Assembly: GCF_004210215.2 (NCBI RefSeq)
Contig: NZ_CP067394.1
Span: forward strand, 3,844,001 to 3,908,000
Reading direction: 5' to 3'
Length of the DNA stretch: 64,000 bases
Source of the DNA: Cryobacterium sp. SO1
GTDB lineage: Bacteria > Actinomycetota > Actinomycetes > Actinomycetales > Microbacteriaceae
The position numbers were made by a program, and so were the translations under genes. The notes beneath the pieces were generated by a model. It was not told where the DNA came from, ran no database searches, and saw nothing but the letters and a program-made list of their open reading frames with translations. Below, one piece after another: positions 26,580 through 36,501 of the stretch (the first letter of the stretch is position 1; every line of letters starts with the position of its first letter).

Positions 26580-28303
26580 GGTGTGACCTCGGGGGTGTCT
26601 GCGGAGTACTCGTCGAATGGACCGATGGGGGTGAACCGGATGCGCGCGCCCGGCGGAAGCTGCCCGGCGAGCGGCAGGTGGTGGGTGGCGACCGACCCGA
26701 TCACGGGGTACCCGCCGGTGAGCGGATGGTCGGCGAGGAACAGCACGGGCTGCCCGTTCGGCGGGATCTGGATGGCGCCGGACACGGTGCCCTCGCTGGG
26801 CAGCTCGGCGTCGACGACGCGGGTGAGCGACTCGCCGTCCAGGCGGAGGCCCACCCGGTTGGAGCGGGAGCTGACCAGCCAGCTCTGCCCGGTGAGAGCG
26901 CCGATGGCGTCGCCGGAGAACCAGTCGGTGCGGGGGCCCAGCACGACGTCGAGCACCACCTCGGCAGGTGCGTTGCCGGGCACGGTGCCGAGCGCGCTGC
27001 CGACCGGGTCGGCCGTGCCGCCTTCGGGCAGGGCGACCGCGGCGAGGCCGCGCGCGGCAGTGCCGACGGGGAGGACCGTTCCGGCCGTGACCGGCGCCGG
27101 GCCGAGCCCGGCCAGGACGTCGGTGGAGAGACTGCCGAGCACGGGCTCGAGGGCGAAGCCGCCGCGCACGGCGAGGTAGCTGCGCAGCCCGGCGGCCGGG
27201 CGGCCCACGACGAGTTCCTCGCCCGCACCGAGGGCGAACGGGGCGCCGAACGGGGCGGTGCGGGTGCGGGTCTCGGCGCCGGAATCCGTGGCGGCAGCGC
27301 GCTCGTCGGCAGCGTCGCTCCCGGCGCCGGCGGGCAGAACAGTGCGGATGCTCAGCGGCACGGGCGCCCCGGTGACGGCGAGTACCTGTTCACCGCGCGC
27401 CCGGAGCCGGAGCCCGCCGAAGGTCGTCTCGAGGGTGGCCGCCCCGCTGTCGTTGCCGACCAGCCGGTTGGCCGTGCGCAGCGACACCGGGTCGAGGGCG
27501 CCGGAGCTGGAGACGCCCATGCTCGCGTAGCCGGGCCGGCCGAGGTCCTGCAGCAGGGTGAGCATACCGGGGTCGAGGATCTCGAGAGCGTGCCCGGCCT
27601 CGGCCGCAGCCGGGGAGGTGTGGGTTGGCGCGGCCGAAGCCAAGTCACCAACGGCGGTCTCGCCGGAGACCGTCACGCGGGCCCGCCCGCCACCGGCCAC
27701 GTCCACGAAGCGCACCCGGTCGCCGGGCAACAGCAGGGCGGGGCGCTCGCGCGACAGGTCCCACATCCGGGCCTCGGTGGTGCCGATGAGCTGCCAGCCG
27801 CCCGGGCTTTCGCGCGGGTAGACGCCGCTGAAGGTGCCGGCGAGGGCCACCGATCCGGCGGGGATGCGGGTGCGGGGTGAGCCGCGGCGCGGCACGTCCA
27901 GGGCCGGGTGGCCGCCGGAGAGGTAGGCGAAGCCTGGGGCGAACCCGGTGAACCCCACGGCGTAGTCCGCCGCCGTGTGTAGCCGCACCACCTCGGCGGC
28001 GCCGATTCCGAGCAGCCCGGCGACCTCGTCGAGGTCTTCTCCGTCGTAGGTCACCGGGAGCCCGATGAGCGAGCCCTCGCCCGCGACCCGGCCGCCCAGG
28101 TCGCGGGAGCGCACGGCCCGCACGATCTGCGCCGGGCTCACGGCGCTCGGCCGGTAGAACACCAGCAGGGTGCGGGCGCCCGGGATGAGCTCGCCGGTGC
28201 CGAGCACCGGATCGCTGCTGAGCGAGTCGAACAGCGCCAGGGTCGTGGGCAGGTCGTCCAGCTCGATCAGCAGCGCGTCGTCGCGCACGGGGAGGAACCG
28301 CAT
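26576..28303 (-). CDS. pxpBC: 5-oxoprolinase subunits B and C, fused (KipI-KipA)
   Basis: A 575-residue fusion. The PxpB/KipI half (1-~215) has [15 protein letters not shown] and the signature [17 protein letters not shown] with [22 protein letters not shown]. The PxpC/KipA half (about 245-575) has [24 protein letters not shown] and ends [14 protein letters not shown] with ARIRF. With PxpA these subunits cleave 5-oxoproline to glutamate using ATP. I start at ATG 28303; the frame continues to 28390 but that part overlaps pxpA. Fused PxpBC is common in Actinobacteria. Confidence 0.92.
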   Translation of the reverse strand: MRFLPVRDDALLIELDDLPTTLALFDSLSSDPVLGTGELIPGARTLLVFYRPSAVSPAQIVRAVRSRDLGGRVAGEGSLIGLPVTYDGEDLDEVAGLLGIGAAEVVRLHTAADYAVGFTGFAPGFAYLSGGHPALDVPRRGSPRTRIPAGSVALAGTFSGVYPRESPGGWQLIGTTEARMWDLSRERPALLLPGDRVRFVDVAGGGRARVTVSGETAVGDLASAAPTHTSPAAAEAGHALEILDPGMLTLLQDLGRPGYASMGVSSSGALDPVSLRTANRLVGNDSGAATLETTFGGLRLRARGEQVLAVTGAPVPLSIRTVLPAGAGSDAADERAAATDSGAETRTRTAPFGAPFALGAGEELVVGRPAAGLRSYLAVRGGFALEPVLGSLSTDVLAGLGPAPVTAGTVLPVGTAARGLAAVALPEGGTADPVGSALGTVPGNAPAEVVLDVVLGPRTDWFSGDAIGALTGQSWLVSSRSNRVGLRLDGESLTRVVDAELPSEGTVSGAIQIPPNGQPVLFLADHPLTGGYPVIGSVATHHLPLAGQLPPGARIRFTPIGPFDEYSADTPEVTP

Positions 28304-28316
28304 GGTGCCGCTCACC

Positions 28317-29102
28317 CTAGGAGGCTCGCCCGGCGCCCGACCGTGGGGCGAACGCGGTGATGTTGATGGCTGCCGCGGTGAGGGCGGCACGCACCTGCCG
28401 GGCCAGCTCGGTGGCGCCCGGGCTGTCGCCGTGCACGCAGATCGAGTCCGCCGCCACGGTGATGGTGCTGCCGTCGATGGCGGTGAGGGTGCCCTCGGTG
28501 GCCAGCTGCACCATGCGCGCGGCCACCAGCTCGGCGTCGTGCAGCACCGAGCCGGGCTCCTTCCGCGACACCAGGGTGCCGGCCGGGGTGTAGGCCCGGT
28601 CGGCGAAGGCCTCGGTCACGCTGCGGAGGCCCGCCTTCTCCGCCGCCCGCAGCACCTCAGAGCCGGGCAGCCCCAGGATGGCCAGGGCCGGGTCGATCTC
28701 ACGGATCGCCGTCACCACATCCTGGGCCTGACGCGCGTCGTGCACGATCGTGTTGTAGAGGGCGCCGTGGGGCTTCACGTAGGTGACCGTGGTGCCGGCC
28801 GCCCGGGCGATGCCCTGCAGCGCGCCGATCTGGTAGATCACGTCGGAGATCAGCTCGGCGCTGGAGACGTCCATGTTGCGCCGGCCGAAGCCGGCCAGGT
28901 CGCGGTAGCCCACGTGCGCGCCGATCGACACCCCGGCGTCCCGGGCGCCGAGGACGGTCTTGCGGATCCCCTGCGGGTCGCCGGCGTGGAAGCCGCAGGC
29001 GATGTTGGCGCTGGTGACGATGCCGAGCATCTCCAGGTCGTCGCCGAGGCTCCAGCGGCCGAAGCCTTCGCCGAGGTCGCTGTTGAGGTCGATGATGCTC
29101 AT
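28317..29102 (-). CDS. pxpA: 5-oxoprolinase subunit A (LamB/YcsF family)
   Basis: A 261-residue protein opening with the family signature [14 protein letters not shown] and [14 protein letters not shown], and with [17 protein letters not shown] and [10 protein letters not shown] in the middle. PxpA carries the hydrolase activity of the PxpABC complex that opens the 5-oxoproline ring. It lies 13 bases upstream of pxpBC and 16 bases downstream of the transporter, in the order known from other pxp operons. Confidence 0.95.
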   Translation of the reverse strand: MSIIDLNSDLGEGFGRWSLGDDLEMLGIVTSANIACGFHAGDPQGIRKTVLGARDAGVSIGAHVGYRDLAGFGRRNMDVSSAELISDVIYQIGALQGIARAAGTTVTYVKPHGALYNTIVHDARQAQDVVTAIREIDPALAILGLPGSEVLRAAEKAGLRSVTEAFADRAYTPAGTLVSRKEPGSVLHDAELVAARMVQLATEGTLTAIDGSTITVAADSICVHGDSPGATELARQVRAALTAAAINITAFAPRSGAGRAS

Positions 29103-29118
29103 GAGGTGCCCTTTTCGG

Positions 29119-30396
29119 TTAGACGGCCAGCAGCGAGAAGATCGGGCCGACCGCCATCACGGCCATGTACCAGGTGACCAGCGTGGCCAGGGTGCCGATG
29201 ATCAGCAGCCACTTCGGGTAGCGGTAACCGTTCATCAGGTCGCCGCGGAACCAGCCGATGTACATGAAGATGGTGAGGCCGATCGGCAGGATCAGGCCGT
29301 TGAACCCGCCGACGAACACCATCAGGGTGGCCGGGGCGGTGCCGATCAGCAGGTAGACCGCGAGGGAGACGACGATGAAGACGATCGTGGCGAAGTCGGC
29401 GGCCCGGCCGACGATCTTCTGGGAGAACACCGGCAGGAACGACACCGAGGTGTACGCGGCGCCGATGATGCTGGTGATCGCGGCGATCCAGAAGATCGCG
29501 CCGAAGATCCGCAGGCCCGCTTCGCCGGCTGCGGCCTGGAACGCCTGGGCTGCCGGGTTGGCCGCGGCACCGGAGGTGTCGATGACCACGCCGCCGGCGA
29601 CCACGCCGAGGATCGCCAGGAACAGCACGTAGCGCATGATGCCGGTGACCAGGATGCCGTTGAAGGCCGCGCGGGAGACCTCCTTGACGTGCTCCACCCC
29701 GGCGGTGCCGCTGGCGAGCAGACGGTGGGCGCCGGCGTAGGTGATGTAGCCGCCGACGGTGCCGCCCACGATGGTGGTGATGGTGGCGAAGTTGATCTCG
29801 TCGGGCAGCACGGTCTGGCGCAGCGCATCCCCGATGGGCGGCTGGGAGATGAACGCCACGATCACGGTGAGCAGGATCATGACGAGCCCGGCGATGACCA
29901 CGACCCGGTCGACGACAGCGCCGGCCCGCTTGGCCAGGAAGATCGCGATGGCGAACAGGGCGCTGAGCAGCCCGCCGATCTTCGCGTCGAGTCCGGTGAG
30001 CACGTTCAGGCCCAGACCCGCACCGGCGATGTTGCCGATGTTGAAGACCAGTCCGCCGAGGATCACGAGGAACGCGAGCACGAAGCCGCTGCCCGGGATC
30101 GCGAGGTTGGCCAGCTCGGGGGCGCGCTTGCCGCTGACCGTGATCATGCGCCAGACGTTCAGCTGCACGGCGAAGTCGATCAGGATCGAGGCCAGGATGC
30201 CGAACGCGAACGCGGCGCCCATCTGCGCGGTGAAGGTGGCGGTCTGGGTGATGAAGCCGGGGCCGATGGCCGAGGTGGCCATCAGGAACAGGGCCCCGAT
30301 CAGGGCGGTGCGGCGGCTCTTGGCGACGCTGCGGATGCCGGCCTTTTCGGTGGGTTCCGCGGATGCGGTGGTCTGGGTGGGGTCGGTCACGGGCAC
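29119..30396 (-). CDS. NRAMP-family transporter, YcsG-like
   Basis: A 425-residue membrane protein with about 11 helices and the NRAMP fold. The helix-1 metal motif DPGN is replaced by IGPGF, and the helix-6 MPH motif is replaced by AGAHRLL, so classical Mn/Fe transport is unlikely. The Bacillus kip operon has an NRAMP homologue (YcsG) next to YcsF/PxpA, so this is probably the matching transporter and may import 5-oxoproline or a related acid (inference). It is the first gene of the operon, divergent from a GntR regulator. Confidence 0.82.
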   Translation of the reverse strand: MPVTDPTQTTASAEPTEKAGIRSVAKSRRTALIGALFLMATSAIGPGFITQTATFTAQMGAAFAFGILASILIDFAVQLNVWRMITVSGKRAPELANLAIPGSGFVLAFLVILGGLVFNIGNIAGAGLGLNVLTGLDAKIGGLLSALFAIAIFLAKRAGAVVDRVVVIAGLVMILLTVIVAFISQPPIGDALRQTVLPDEINFATITTIVGGTVGGYITYAGAHRLLASGTAGVEHVKEVSRAAFNGILVTGIMRYVLFLAILGVVAGGVVIDTSGAAANPAAQAFQAAAGEAGLRIFGAIFWIAAITSIIGAAYTSVSFLPVFSQKIVGRAADFATIVFIVVSLAVYLLIGTAPATLMVFVGGFNGLILPIGLTIFMYIGWFRGDLMNGYRYPKWLLIIGTLATLVTWYMAVMAVGPIFSLLAV

Positions 30397-30494
30397 ATCC
30401 GTTTCGTCGGGGGGAAGGATCCTGCGGGTGTATTGCTACTCGCGGGGATCGGAACCCCACGCAACGAGCCTAAGCGCGTGAACGACAGGTTAGC

Positions 30495-30509
30495 GATTGT
30501 TGAACAATC
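30495..30509. promoter_or_regulatory. Candidate GntR operator of the 5-oxoproline operon
   Basis: GATTGTT-G-AACAATC is a perfect 15-bp dyad in the 206-bp gap between the divergent transporter (start 30396) and GntR gene (start 30603). ATTGTT/AACAAT dyads are typical for FCD-domain GntR proteins, so binding by the adjacent regulator is likely. Confidence 0.6.
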
Positions 30510-30602
30510 AATCGAGTAAATAGTGTGTTTCAGTCATGTTTCGGTGAACGGAGGCCAGAGCATCGCTGCCGGGGCCTGGGCCGGTTTGGGTAGAGTGTCG
30601 TC

Positions 30603-31271
30603 GTGGCTCAACTCGATGATGCGGAAGACAGCAACTCGCGCGCCGACCAGGCCGCCGAGAGGCTGCGCCGCCTGCTCATCGCCGGGGACCTGGTGCCCGG
30701 CCAACGCCTGTCCGAAACCGCCGTCAGCGAGCGGCTCGGCGTCTCCCGCAATACCCTGCGCGAAGCTTTTCGCATGCTCACCCACGAGCGCCTCCTCGTA
30801 CACAAGCCGCACGCCGGTGTGTTCGTGGCGGTGCCGTCGCTCGCGTCGATCATCGACATCTACCGGGTGCGCCGAATGATCGAGTGCCAGGCGCTGCGCT
30901 CCTCCCCCGCCCGGCACCCCGCGAGTCGCCGGATGCGCGCCGCCGTGGAGTCAGCCCAGGCCAGCCGCGAGGCCGACGACTGGCTCGCCGTGGGCACGGC
31001 GAACATGGAGTTCCATTCCGCGATCGTGGCCCTGGCCGACAGCGACCACCTCGACCGGCTGTACGCCAACATCTCCGCCGAGCTGCGCCTGGCCTTCGGG
31101 CTGCTCGACGACCCGGACTACCTGCACCGGCCGTATGTGGACCGCAACACGGCCGTGCTCAAGCTCTACCTGGCGGGCGAGGCGGCGCAGGCCGCAGCCG
31201 TTCTGGAGGATTACCTGCTGCTCTCCGAGCGCACGATCGTGGCCGCCTACGCCCGGCAGCTTCCGGCCTGA
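30603..31271 (+). CDS. GntR-family regulator with FCD domain
   Basis: A 222-residue regulator. The winged HTH (about 10-75) has RRLLIAGDLVPGQRLSE and AVSERLGVSRNTLREAFRMLTHE. The C-terminal FCD domain (about 85-215) shows the metal-binding pattern with NMEFHSAIVALADSD and late Arg/His residues. It is divergent from the pxp operon and likely senses an intermediate of that pathway. The PEP-mutase-fold gene follows by 83 bases on the same strand and may belong to its regulon. Confidence 0.9.
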   Translation: MAQLDDAEDSNSRADQAAERLRRLLIAGDLVPGQRLSETAVSERLGVSRNTLREAFRMLTHERLLVHKPHAGVFVAVPSLASIIDIYRVRRMIECQALRSSPARHPASRRMRAAVESAQASREADDWLAVGTANMEFHSAIVALADSDHLDRLYANISAELRLAFGLLDDPDYLHRPYVDRNTAVLKLYLAGEAAQAAAVLEDYLLLSERTIVAAYARQLPA

Positions 31272-31354
31272 GCCCGCGCTGCGGCCCCTCTTGCGCGCGG
31301 GCTGCACGCTAGTAGCGTGGCAGCAGGTATAGCCGCCACGGGACGGGAACGAGA

Positions 31355-32128
31355 ATGGACACTTTCCGGGAACTCCACCACGCCGATGCGCCCTTGCTGC
31401 TGCCCAATGCCTGGGATGTCGGCTCCGCCCTGGCCTACGTGGCGGCAGGTTTTCCCGCGATCGGCACCACCAGCTTCGGTCTGGCCGCCGCCGCCGGCCT
31501 GCCCGACGGCGGTGGCTCCACCCGGGCGGCAACCGCGGCCCTCGCGGCGCTCCTGTGTCGCCTTCCCGTGCACATCACCGCCGACATCGAGGACGGTTAC
31601 TCCGACGACCCGGCCGAGGTCGCGGACGTCGTGGCCGAGCTGGCCGCCCTCGGTGTGGTCGGGGTCAATTTGGAGGACAGCAGGGACGGGCACCTGGTGG
31701 ATCCGACGGTGCTTGCCGCCAAGGTCGCCGCGATCAAGCGACACAGCCCGGATGTCTTCGTGAACGCCCGGGTGGACAACTTCTGGTTCGACGAGGAGGC
31801 CACGGTGCAGGCCGTTTTGCTCCGCGCCCTCGCCTACGCCGACGCCGGGACCGACGGGGTCTTCGTCCCCGGAGTGACGGACCCGGTGGACATCCGGAGC
31901 ATCACCGCCGGCATCGGCCTGCCGGTCAACGTGCTGGCGCACCCCACTTTGACGGTGGCGGAGCTGGGCGCCCTGGGCATCCGCCGCGTGAGTTCGGGGT
32001 CGCTGCCGTACCGTGCAGCCGTCGATGCGGCGGTGAACGTCGCCACCCTGCTCCGCGACAACAAGCGGACGCCGCCCGCGACGTCCTACTGGGAGATGCA
32101 GGCCCACCTCGAGGGCTTCAGCGAGTAA
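31355..32128 (+). CDS. Isocitrate lyase/PEP mutase family protein (paralogue)
   Basis: A 257-residue barrel enzyme related to the one at 19747. Motifs are PLLLPNAWDVGSA, TSFGLAAAAGL, the metal-site segment ITADIEDGYSDDP, GVNLEDSRDG and VFVNARVDNFW. It lacks the KKCGH loop of isocitrate lyase. An oxaloacetate decarboxylase or methylisocitrate lyase-like role is plausible. It follows the GntR gene, next to the glutamate-forming pxp operon. Confidence 0.82.
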   Translation: MDTFRELHHADAPLLLPNAWDVGSALAYVAAGFPAIGTTSFGLAAAAGLPDGGGSTRAATAALAALLCRLPVHITADIEDGYSDDPAEVADVVAELAALGVVGVNLEDSRDGHLVDPTVLAAKVAAIKRHSPDVFVNARVDNFWFDEEATVQAVLLRALAYADAGTDGVFVPGVTDPVDIRSITAGIGLPVNVLAHPTLTVAELGALGIRRVSSGSLPYRAAVDAAVNVATLLRDNKRTPPATSYWEMQAHLEGFSE

Positions 32129-32201
32129 CGGCGTCACACCGAATTGGGACGAGGATCATCACCGACGGACCGCGGGGATGCCCACCGTGGGTGCACACGC
32201 A

Positions 32202-32233
32202 AAACCGGCCGGCCCCACGGGGCCGGCCGGTTT
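32202..32233. terminator. Strong bidirectional terminator
   Basis: A perfect 14-bp stem (AAACCGGCCGGCCC / GGGCCGGCCGGTTT) with a CACG loop lies between the convergent PEP-mutase-fold gene and the sugar-binding protein gene. A-rich and T-rich ends on both sides fit intrinsic termination in both directions. Confidence 0.85.
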
Positions 32234-32251
32234 CGTTGTGAGAAGGGTCCG

Positions 32252-33361
32252 CTACTTGGTGAGTGCTACCAGGTCGGGGTTCTCGGCGTACGCCTCGGCG
32301 GCGTTGTCCGCGGTCACGATGACCGGCGTGAGCAGGTCGGCCGGGACGACCTTGTTGCCGTTGTCGTACGACTCGGTGTCGTTGACTGTGGGCTCGTCAC
32401 CGGCCTGCAGTGCGGTGGCCATGGCGATGGCTTCCTTGACCAGCGCGCGGGTGTCCTTGTAGATGGTCGAGTACTGCTCGCCGGACATGATCAGCGGGAT
32501 GGACGCCGCTTCGGAGTCCTGACCGGTCACGACGGGCAGGACGGCCTGACCGGCATCCTTCACCGAGGTGATGATGGCGCGGGCGAGGGTGTCGTTCGGC
32601 GACAGGACGCCGTCGACGGCCTCGGCCTGATAGGTACCCTGCATGAGGGTGTCCATGCGGCGCTGGGCGTTCTCCGGCTTCCAGCCATCGGTTGCCGTCT
32701 GGGCGATGTCGGTCTGGCCGGAGACGACCTTCAGGGTGCCATCGTCGATCTTCGGCTGCAGCACGTCCATGGCGCCGTCGAAGAAGACCGCGGAGTTCGA
32801 GTCGTCGGCGGAGCCGGAGAAGAGCTCCACGTTGTAGGCGGTCTTGTCCGGGAACTTCGCCGCCATGCCGTCGAGGAGGGCCTGACCCTGGAGCTGGCCG
32901 ACCTTGAAGTTGTCGAACGCGACGTAATAGTCCACGTCGTCGGTGTTCAGGATGAGACGGTCGTACGCGATGACGATCGCGCCGGCTGCCTTGGCCTCTG
33001 CCACCTGGGTGCCGAGCTGCGCGCCGTCCTTGGCGCCGACGATGATGACCTTGGCACCGTTGGTGACCATGGTCGAGATCTGCTGCTGCTGGTCGGCGAC
33101 AGCGTTGCTGGCACCGGCGTACTGCACGTCGCCTTCGAATCCGGCGTCGGCGAGCCCTTCCTCGAACAGGCTGCCGGCCAGAACCCAGTTCTCACTGGTC
33201 TTGTCCGGGAGGGCGACACCGATGAGCGAACCGGCGTCGAAGCCGCTGGTGGTTTCCTCGGTCCCGGTCTCGGCACCGCGACCGGTGTCGGAGGAACAGC
33301 CGGTGAGGCCGAGCGCCGCGACTGCCATGATGGCTGTCGTGGCGAAAAGGATCTTCTTCAT
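32252..33361 (-). CDS. Sugar ABC transporter substrate-binding lipoprotein (ChvE-like)
   Basis: A 369-residue lipoprotein with a signal peptide and lipobox GLTGC (Cys22). The mature part is a periplasmic-binding fold of the ribose/xylose class close to ChvE: GVALPDKTSENWVLAG, VIIVGAKDGAQLGTQVAEAKAAGAIVIAYDR and SPNDTLARAIITSV. It delivers monosaccharides to the permease and ATPase encoded upstream on the same strand. A 126-bp gap with tandem repeats separates it from the permease gene, which may set its higher expression. Confidence 0.9.
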   Translation of the reverse strand: MKKILFATTAIMAVAALGLTGCSSDTGRGAETGTEETTSGFDAGSLIGVALPDKTSENWVLAGSLFEEGLADAGFEGDVQYAGASNAVADQQQQISTMVTNGAKVIIVGAKDGAQLGTQVAEAKAAGAIVIAYDRLILNTDDVDYYVAFDNFKVGQLQGQALLDGMAAKFPDKTAYNVELFSGSADDSNSAVFFDGAMDVLQPKIDDGTLKVVSGQTDIAQTATDGWKPENAQRRMDTLMQGTYQAEAVDGVLSPNDTLARAIITSVKDAGQAVLPVVTGQDSEAASIPLIMSGEQYSTIYKDTRALVKEAIAMATALQAGDEPTVNDTESYDNGNKVVPADLLTPVIVTADNAAEAYAENPDLVALTK

Positions 33362-33384
33362 TGGGATCTCTTTCTTTTCTGTAT

Positions 33385-33443
33385 GTGGTGCTGTGAGTGG
33401 TGCTGAAGGGTGGTGCTGAAGGGTAGTGCTGTGGGTAGTGCTG
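33385..33443 (-). repeat. Imperfect 12/13-bp tandem repeats between permease and binding-protein genes
   Basis: TGCTG recurs at 33389, 33401, 33414, 33427 and 33439 in units resembling GTGGTGCTGAAGG. The block lies inside the operon leader of the binding-protein gene, where segmental mRNA stability or translation control is common. Confidence 0.6.
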
Positions 33444-33487
33444 GTCGCCCGCTGAGCGGCTGAGCGCGGCGGGGATCAGCGTGGAAG

Positions 33488-34837
33488 CTAATTCTTGAGG
33501 TCGGCCGGCACCACAGTGTCGGGGGTTCCGCCACCCGGGGTGACCTGGCTGGATGTGGGCTCCTCGGCCAGCTTCTGGCCGCCCCGACCACCCTGGTTAC
33601 GCGTCATCAGTCCGATGATCGACGGGCGTCCCTGCGACTTGTTGAAGACGTCGACGCCCACGGCGATCAGGAGAACGAGGCCCTTGATGATCTGCACGAG
33701 GTCGGACGAGATGCCCTTGAGCGCCAGTCCGTTCGACAGCACAGCCATCACCAGTCCACCGATGATGGAGCCGGCGACGGTGCCGATGCCGCCCGAGACC
33801 GCCGCACCGCCGATGAACACGGCCGCGATCGCGTCGAGCTCCCAGCCGGTGCCGTCGAACGGGCCGGAAGCCTGGGAACGAGCGACGAAGATCATGCCGG
33901 CAAGCGCGGCCAGCACCGACATGTTCATCATCACGAAGAAGTTGACCCGCCTCGAGTTGACGCCTGACAGCTCGGCAGCGTGCTTGTTGCCGCCGACAGC
34001 GTAGATGTGCCGGCCGATGGTGGTGCGGTTCGTGAGGAACGAGTACGCCACGACGAGAACGGCGAGGATGATGCCGGAGACCGGGAAGCTGGTACCGACG
34101 CGGCCGGTGGCGAACAGGAAGGCCGCCACCAGGACCACCCCGCCGAGAATGACGATGCGGGCGATGCTGATCCAGGCCGGCGCGGAGGCCGCTCCCATCA
34201 CCGCGCGGGTGCGGCGTCCGCGCACCTCGAGGCCGATGAGGATCAGCACGACAACGATTCCCAGGAGCATGGTGAGGTTGTTCACGCCCAGGTTGGGGCC
34301 GAATTCGGGCAGGTAGCCCTTGCCGATGACCTGGAACCCTGCGTCGACCGGCACGGTGGCCGAGTCGCCGATGAACTGGTTGCCGCCGCGCCAGATGAGC
34401 ATGCCGGCCAGCGTCACGATGAACGCCGGAACGCCGATATAGGCCACCCAGAACCCCTGCCAGGCGCCGATGAGGCCACCCACAACAAGTCCGAGGATGA
34501 TGGCTGCCCACCACGGAAAGTTCCAGTCCTTCATGGCCAGAGCAACGATGATGCCGGTGAACGCCGCGACCGAACCGACCGAGAGGTCGATGTGGCCGGC
34601 GATGATCACCATCACCATGCCGATCGCCAGAATCAGGATGTAGGAGTACTGCTGCACGATGTTGATGATGTTGCCGGGCTGGAGGGTCTTACCGCCCGTC
34701 CAGACCTGGAAGATGATGATGATCGCGACGAGGGCGCCGAGGATGCCGAACTGCTTGAGCGACCCACCGCCGCCGAACAGACTCTTCAGGTCACGGATGT
34801 CGAATCCGCTGCGCTTGTCAGTATCGGGTGCGCTCAT
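33488..34837 (-). CDS. Sugar ABC transporter permease (GguB/MmsB-like)
   Basis: A 449-residue permease with about 10-12 hydrophobic segments. LAIGMVMVIIAGHIDLSVGSVAAF is diagnostic of ribose/xylose-type permeases, and ELSGVNSRRVNFFVMMNMSVLAALAG is the EAA-like cytoplasmic loop. The size is closer to the multiple-monosaccharide (GguB) group than to RbsC. The ATG overlaps the ATPase stop by one base (TAATG). The C-terminal tail is Gly/Pro-rich and probably cytoplasmic. Confidence 0.9.
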   Translation of the reverse strand: MSAPDTDKRSGFDIRDLKSLFGGGGSLKQFGILGALVAIIIIFQVWTGGKTLQPGNIINIVQQYSYILILAIGMVMVIIAGHIDLSVGSVAAFTGIIVALAMKDWNFPWWAAIILGLVVGGLIGAWQGFWVAYIGVPAFIVTLAGMLIWRGGNQFIGDSATVPVDAGFQVIGKGYLPEFGPNLGVNNLTMLLGIVVVLILIGLEVRGRRTRAVMGAASAPAWISIARIVILGGVVLVAAFLFATGRVGTSFPVSGIILAVLVVAYSFLTNRTTIGRHIYAVGGNKHAAELSGVNSRRVNFFVMMNMSVLAALAGMIFVARSQASGPFDGTGWELDAIAAVFIGGAAVSGGIGTVAGSIIGGLVMAVLSNGLALKGISSDLVQIIKGLVLLIAVGVDVFNKSQGRPSIIGLMTRNQGGRGGQKLAEEPTSSQVTPGGGTPDTVVPADLKN

Positions 34838-36396
34838 TACGCGACTGCTTTCTGTGAGGAGGAGGTCATGCTCCGCATAAGGGTTTCGGGATCGGCCTGG
34901 GCGACCGGGAGTTCGTTGGTGATCTTGCCTTCGAAAATCGTGTAGATGCGGTCAGAGACACCGAGGAGCTCAGGCAGCTCTGACGAGATCATGATGATGC
35001 CCGTGCCCCGTGCGGCGAGGTCGCGGATGATCTGGTACACCTCGGCCTTGGCACCCACATCGATGCCGCGCGTCGGTTCGTCCAGGATCAGCAGGTCGGG
35101 ATCGGTGAACATCCACTTGGCCAGCACAACCTTCTGCTGGTTGCCGCCGGAGAGCTTGGTCACCCCCTCCTCAACGGTGGGCGTCTTGATGCGCAGGCTC
35201 TTGCGGTACTGCTCGGAGACCTGCGCCTCCTCGAGTTCGTTCACGACGACGCCGCGAGAGATCTTGCTGAGCTTGGCCGAGACGATGGACCGCTTGATGG
35301 TGTCGAGCAGGTTGAGGCCCAGGGACTTGCGGTCTTCGCTGACGTAGGCGATCCCGTGCCCGATCGCCTCGGCGACGGTACGCAGCTTGATCTCTTCGCC
35401 GTCCTTGAACACCTGGCCGGAGATGAACTTGCCGTACGAACGGCCGAACAGGCTCATCGCGAGCTCGGTGCGCCCGGCGCCCATGAGGCCGGCGAACCCC
35501 ACGACCTCACCGCGACGAACGGTGAAGCTCGAGTTCTTCACCACCTGGCGCTCGGCGGTGAGGGGGTGCTGCACAGTCCAGTCGCGCACCTCGAAGAAGA
35601 CCTCGCCGATCTTGGCGGTGTGTTCGGGGAACCGATTGCCCAGCGTGCGCCCGACCATGCCGCGGATGATGCGGTCTTCGTCGACTCCGTCCGCCACCAC
35701 GTCGAGAGTTTCGATGGACTTGCCATCGCGGATGATGGTGATCTGGTCGGCGATCTGCTCGATCTCGTTGAGCTTGTGGGAGATCATGATCGACGAGATG
35801 CCCTTGCCCTTGAGGCCGCGGATCAGGTCGAGCAGGTGCTGCGAGTCGCTCTCGTTGAGGGCGGCGGTGGGCTCGTCCAGAATGAGCAGCTTCACGTTCT
35901 TGTTCAGCGCCTTGGCGATCTCCACCAGCTGCTGCTTGCCGACACCGATGTTCTTCACCTGGGTGTCCGGGTCGTCGTCGAGCCCGACGCGGGCGAGCAG
36001 CTCGACTGCCCGGCGCTGGGCGTCGACCCAGTTGATGATGCCCCGGCGGCCGGGCTCGTTGCCGAGGAAGATGTTCTCGGTGATCGAGAGCTCGGGGATG
36101 AGCGCGAGTTCCTGGTGGATGATGACAATGCCGGCGGCCTCGCTCTGCTTGATGTCACGGAAGCGCACCACCTGGCCTTCGTAGACGATGTCGCCGTCGT
36201 AGGTGCCGAAGGGGTACACGCCGGACAGCACCTTCATCAGCGTGGACTTGCCGGCCCCGTTCTCGCCGCAGATCGCGTGGATCTCTTCGGCCCGCACGGT
36301 GAGTGACACCTTGTCGAGGGCTTTGACACCCGGGAACTCCTTGGTGATGGACCGCATCTCCAGGATGGTGGGGTGAGCGCTGTGAGCCGTCTCCAC
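34837..36396 (-). CDS. Sugar ABC transporter ATPase (GguA/MmsA-like)
   Basis: A 519-residue protein with two ABC cassettes. The first has [16 protein letters not shown], a Q-loop and [15 protein letters not shown]; the second has a degenerate Walker A ([12 protein letters not shown]) and [15 protein letters not shown] with [14 protein letters not shown]. This layout is standard for RbsA/XylG/GguA. A GTG start at 36396 with AGGAGG upstream fits better than any ATG. It is the first gene of the sugar operon. Confidence 0.93.
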   Translation of the reverse strand: METAHSAHPTILEMRSITKEFPGVKALDKVSLTVRAEEIHAICGENGAGKSTLMKVLSGVYPFGTYDGDIVYEGQVVRFRDIKQSEAAGIVIIHQELALIPELSITENIFLGNEPGRRGIINWVDAQRRAVELLARVGLDDDPDTQVKNIGVGKQQLVEIAKALNKNVKLLILDEPTAALNESDSQHLLDLIRGLKGKGISSIMISHKLNEIEQIADQITIIRDGKSIETLDVVADGVDEDRIIRGMVGRTLGNRFPEHTAKIGEVFFEVRDWTVQHPLTAERQVVKNSSFTVRRGEVVGFAGLMGAGRTELAMSLFGRSYGKFISGQVFKDGEEIKLRTVAEAIGHGIAYVSEDRKSLGLNLLDTIKRSIVSAKLSKISRGVVVNELEEAQVSEQYRKSLRIKTPTVEEGVTKLSGGNQQKVVLAKWMFTDPDLLILDEPTRGIDVGAKAEVYQIIRDLAARGTGIIMISSELPELLGVSDRIYTIFEGKITNELPVAQADPETLMRSMTSSSQKAVA

Positions 36397-36444
36397 GTCT
36401 GACCTCCTCGTCTGATCAGGCCCTGTCGAGCGGCCCTGATCTGA

Positions 36445-36484
36445 ACGCTAGACCCGGCGCAGGGTTGTCGTCAACTTGTTAACG
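36445..36484 (-). promoter_or_regulatory. Sugar-operon promoter with candidate ROK operator
   Basis: On the minus strand TTGACG (36469-36474) and TAGCGT (36445-36450) are spaced by 18 bases. The near-palindrome GTCAAC-TT-GTTAAC (36470-36483) overlaps the -35. A related sequence lies in front of the ROK gene at 37712, so both are likely bound by the ROK repressor. Confidence 0.6.
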
Positions 36485-36501
36485 CAGGGAATTGGCAACG
36501 A

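Noticed and set aside
24780..27179. 799-residue open frame antisense to the biotin carboxylase and pxpBC
   Set aside because: It covers two real overlapping genes on the other strand and shows no motif.
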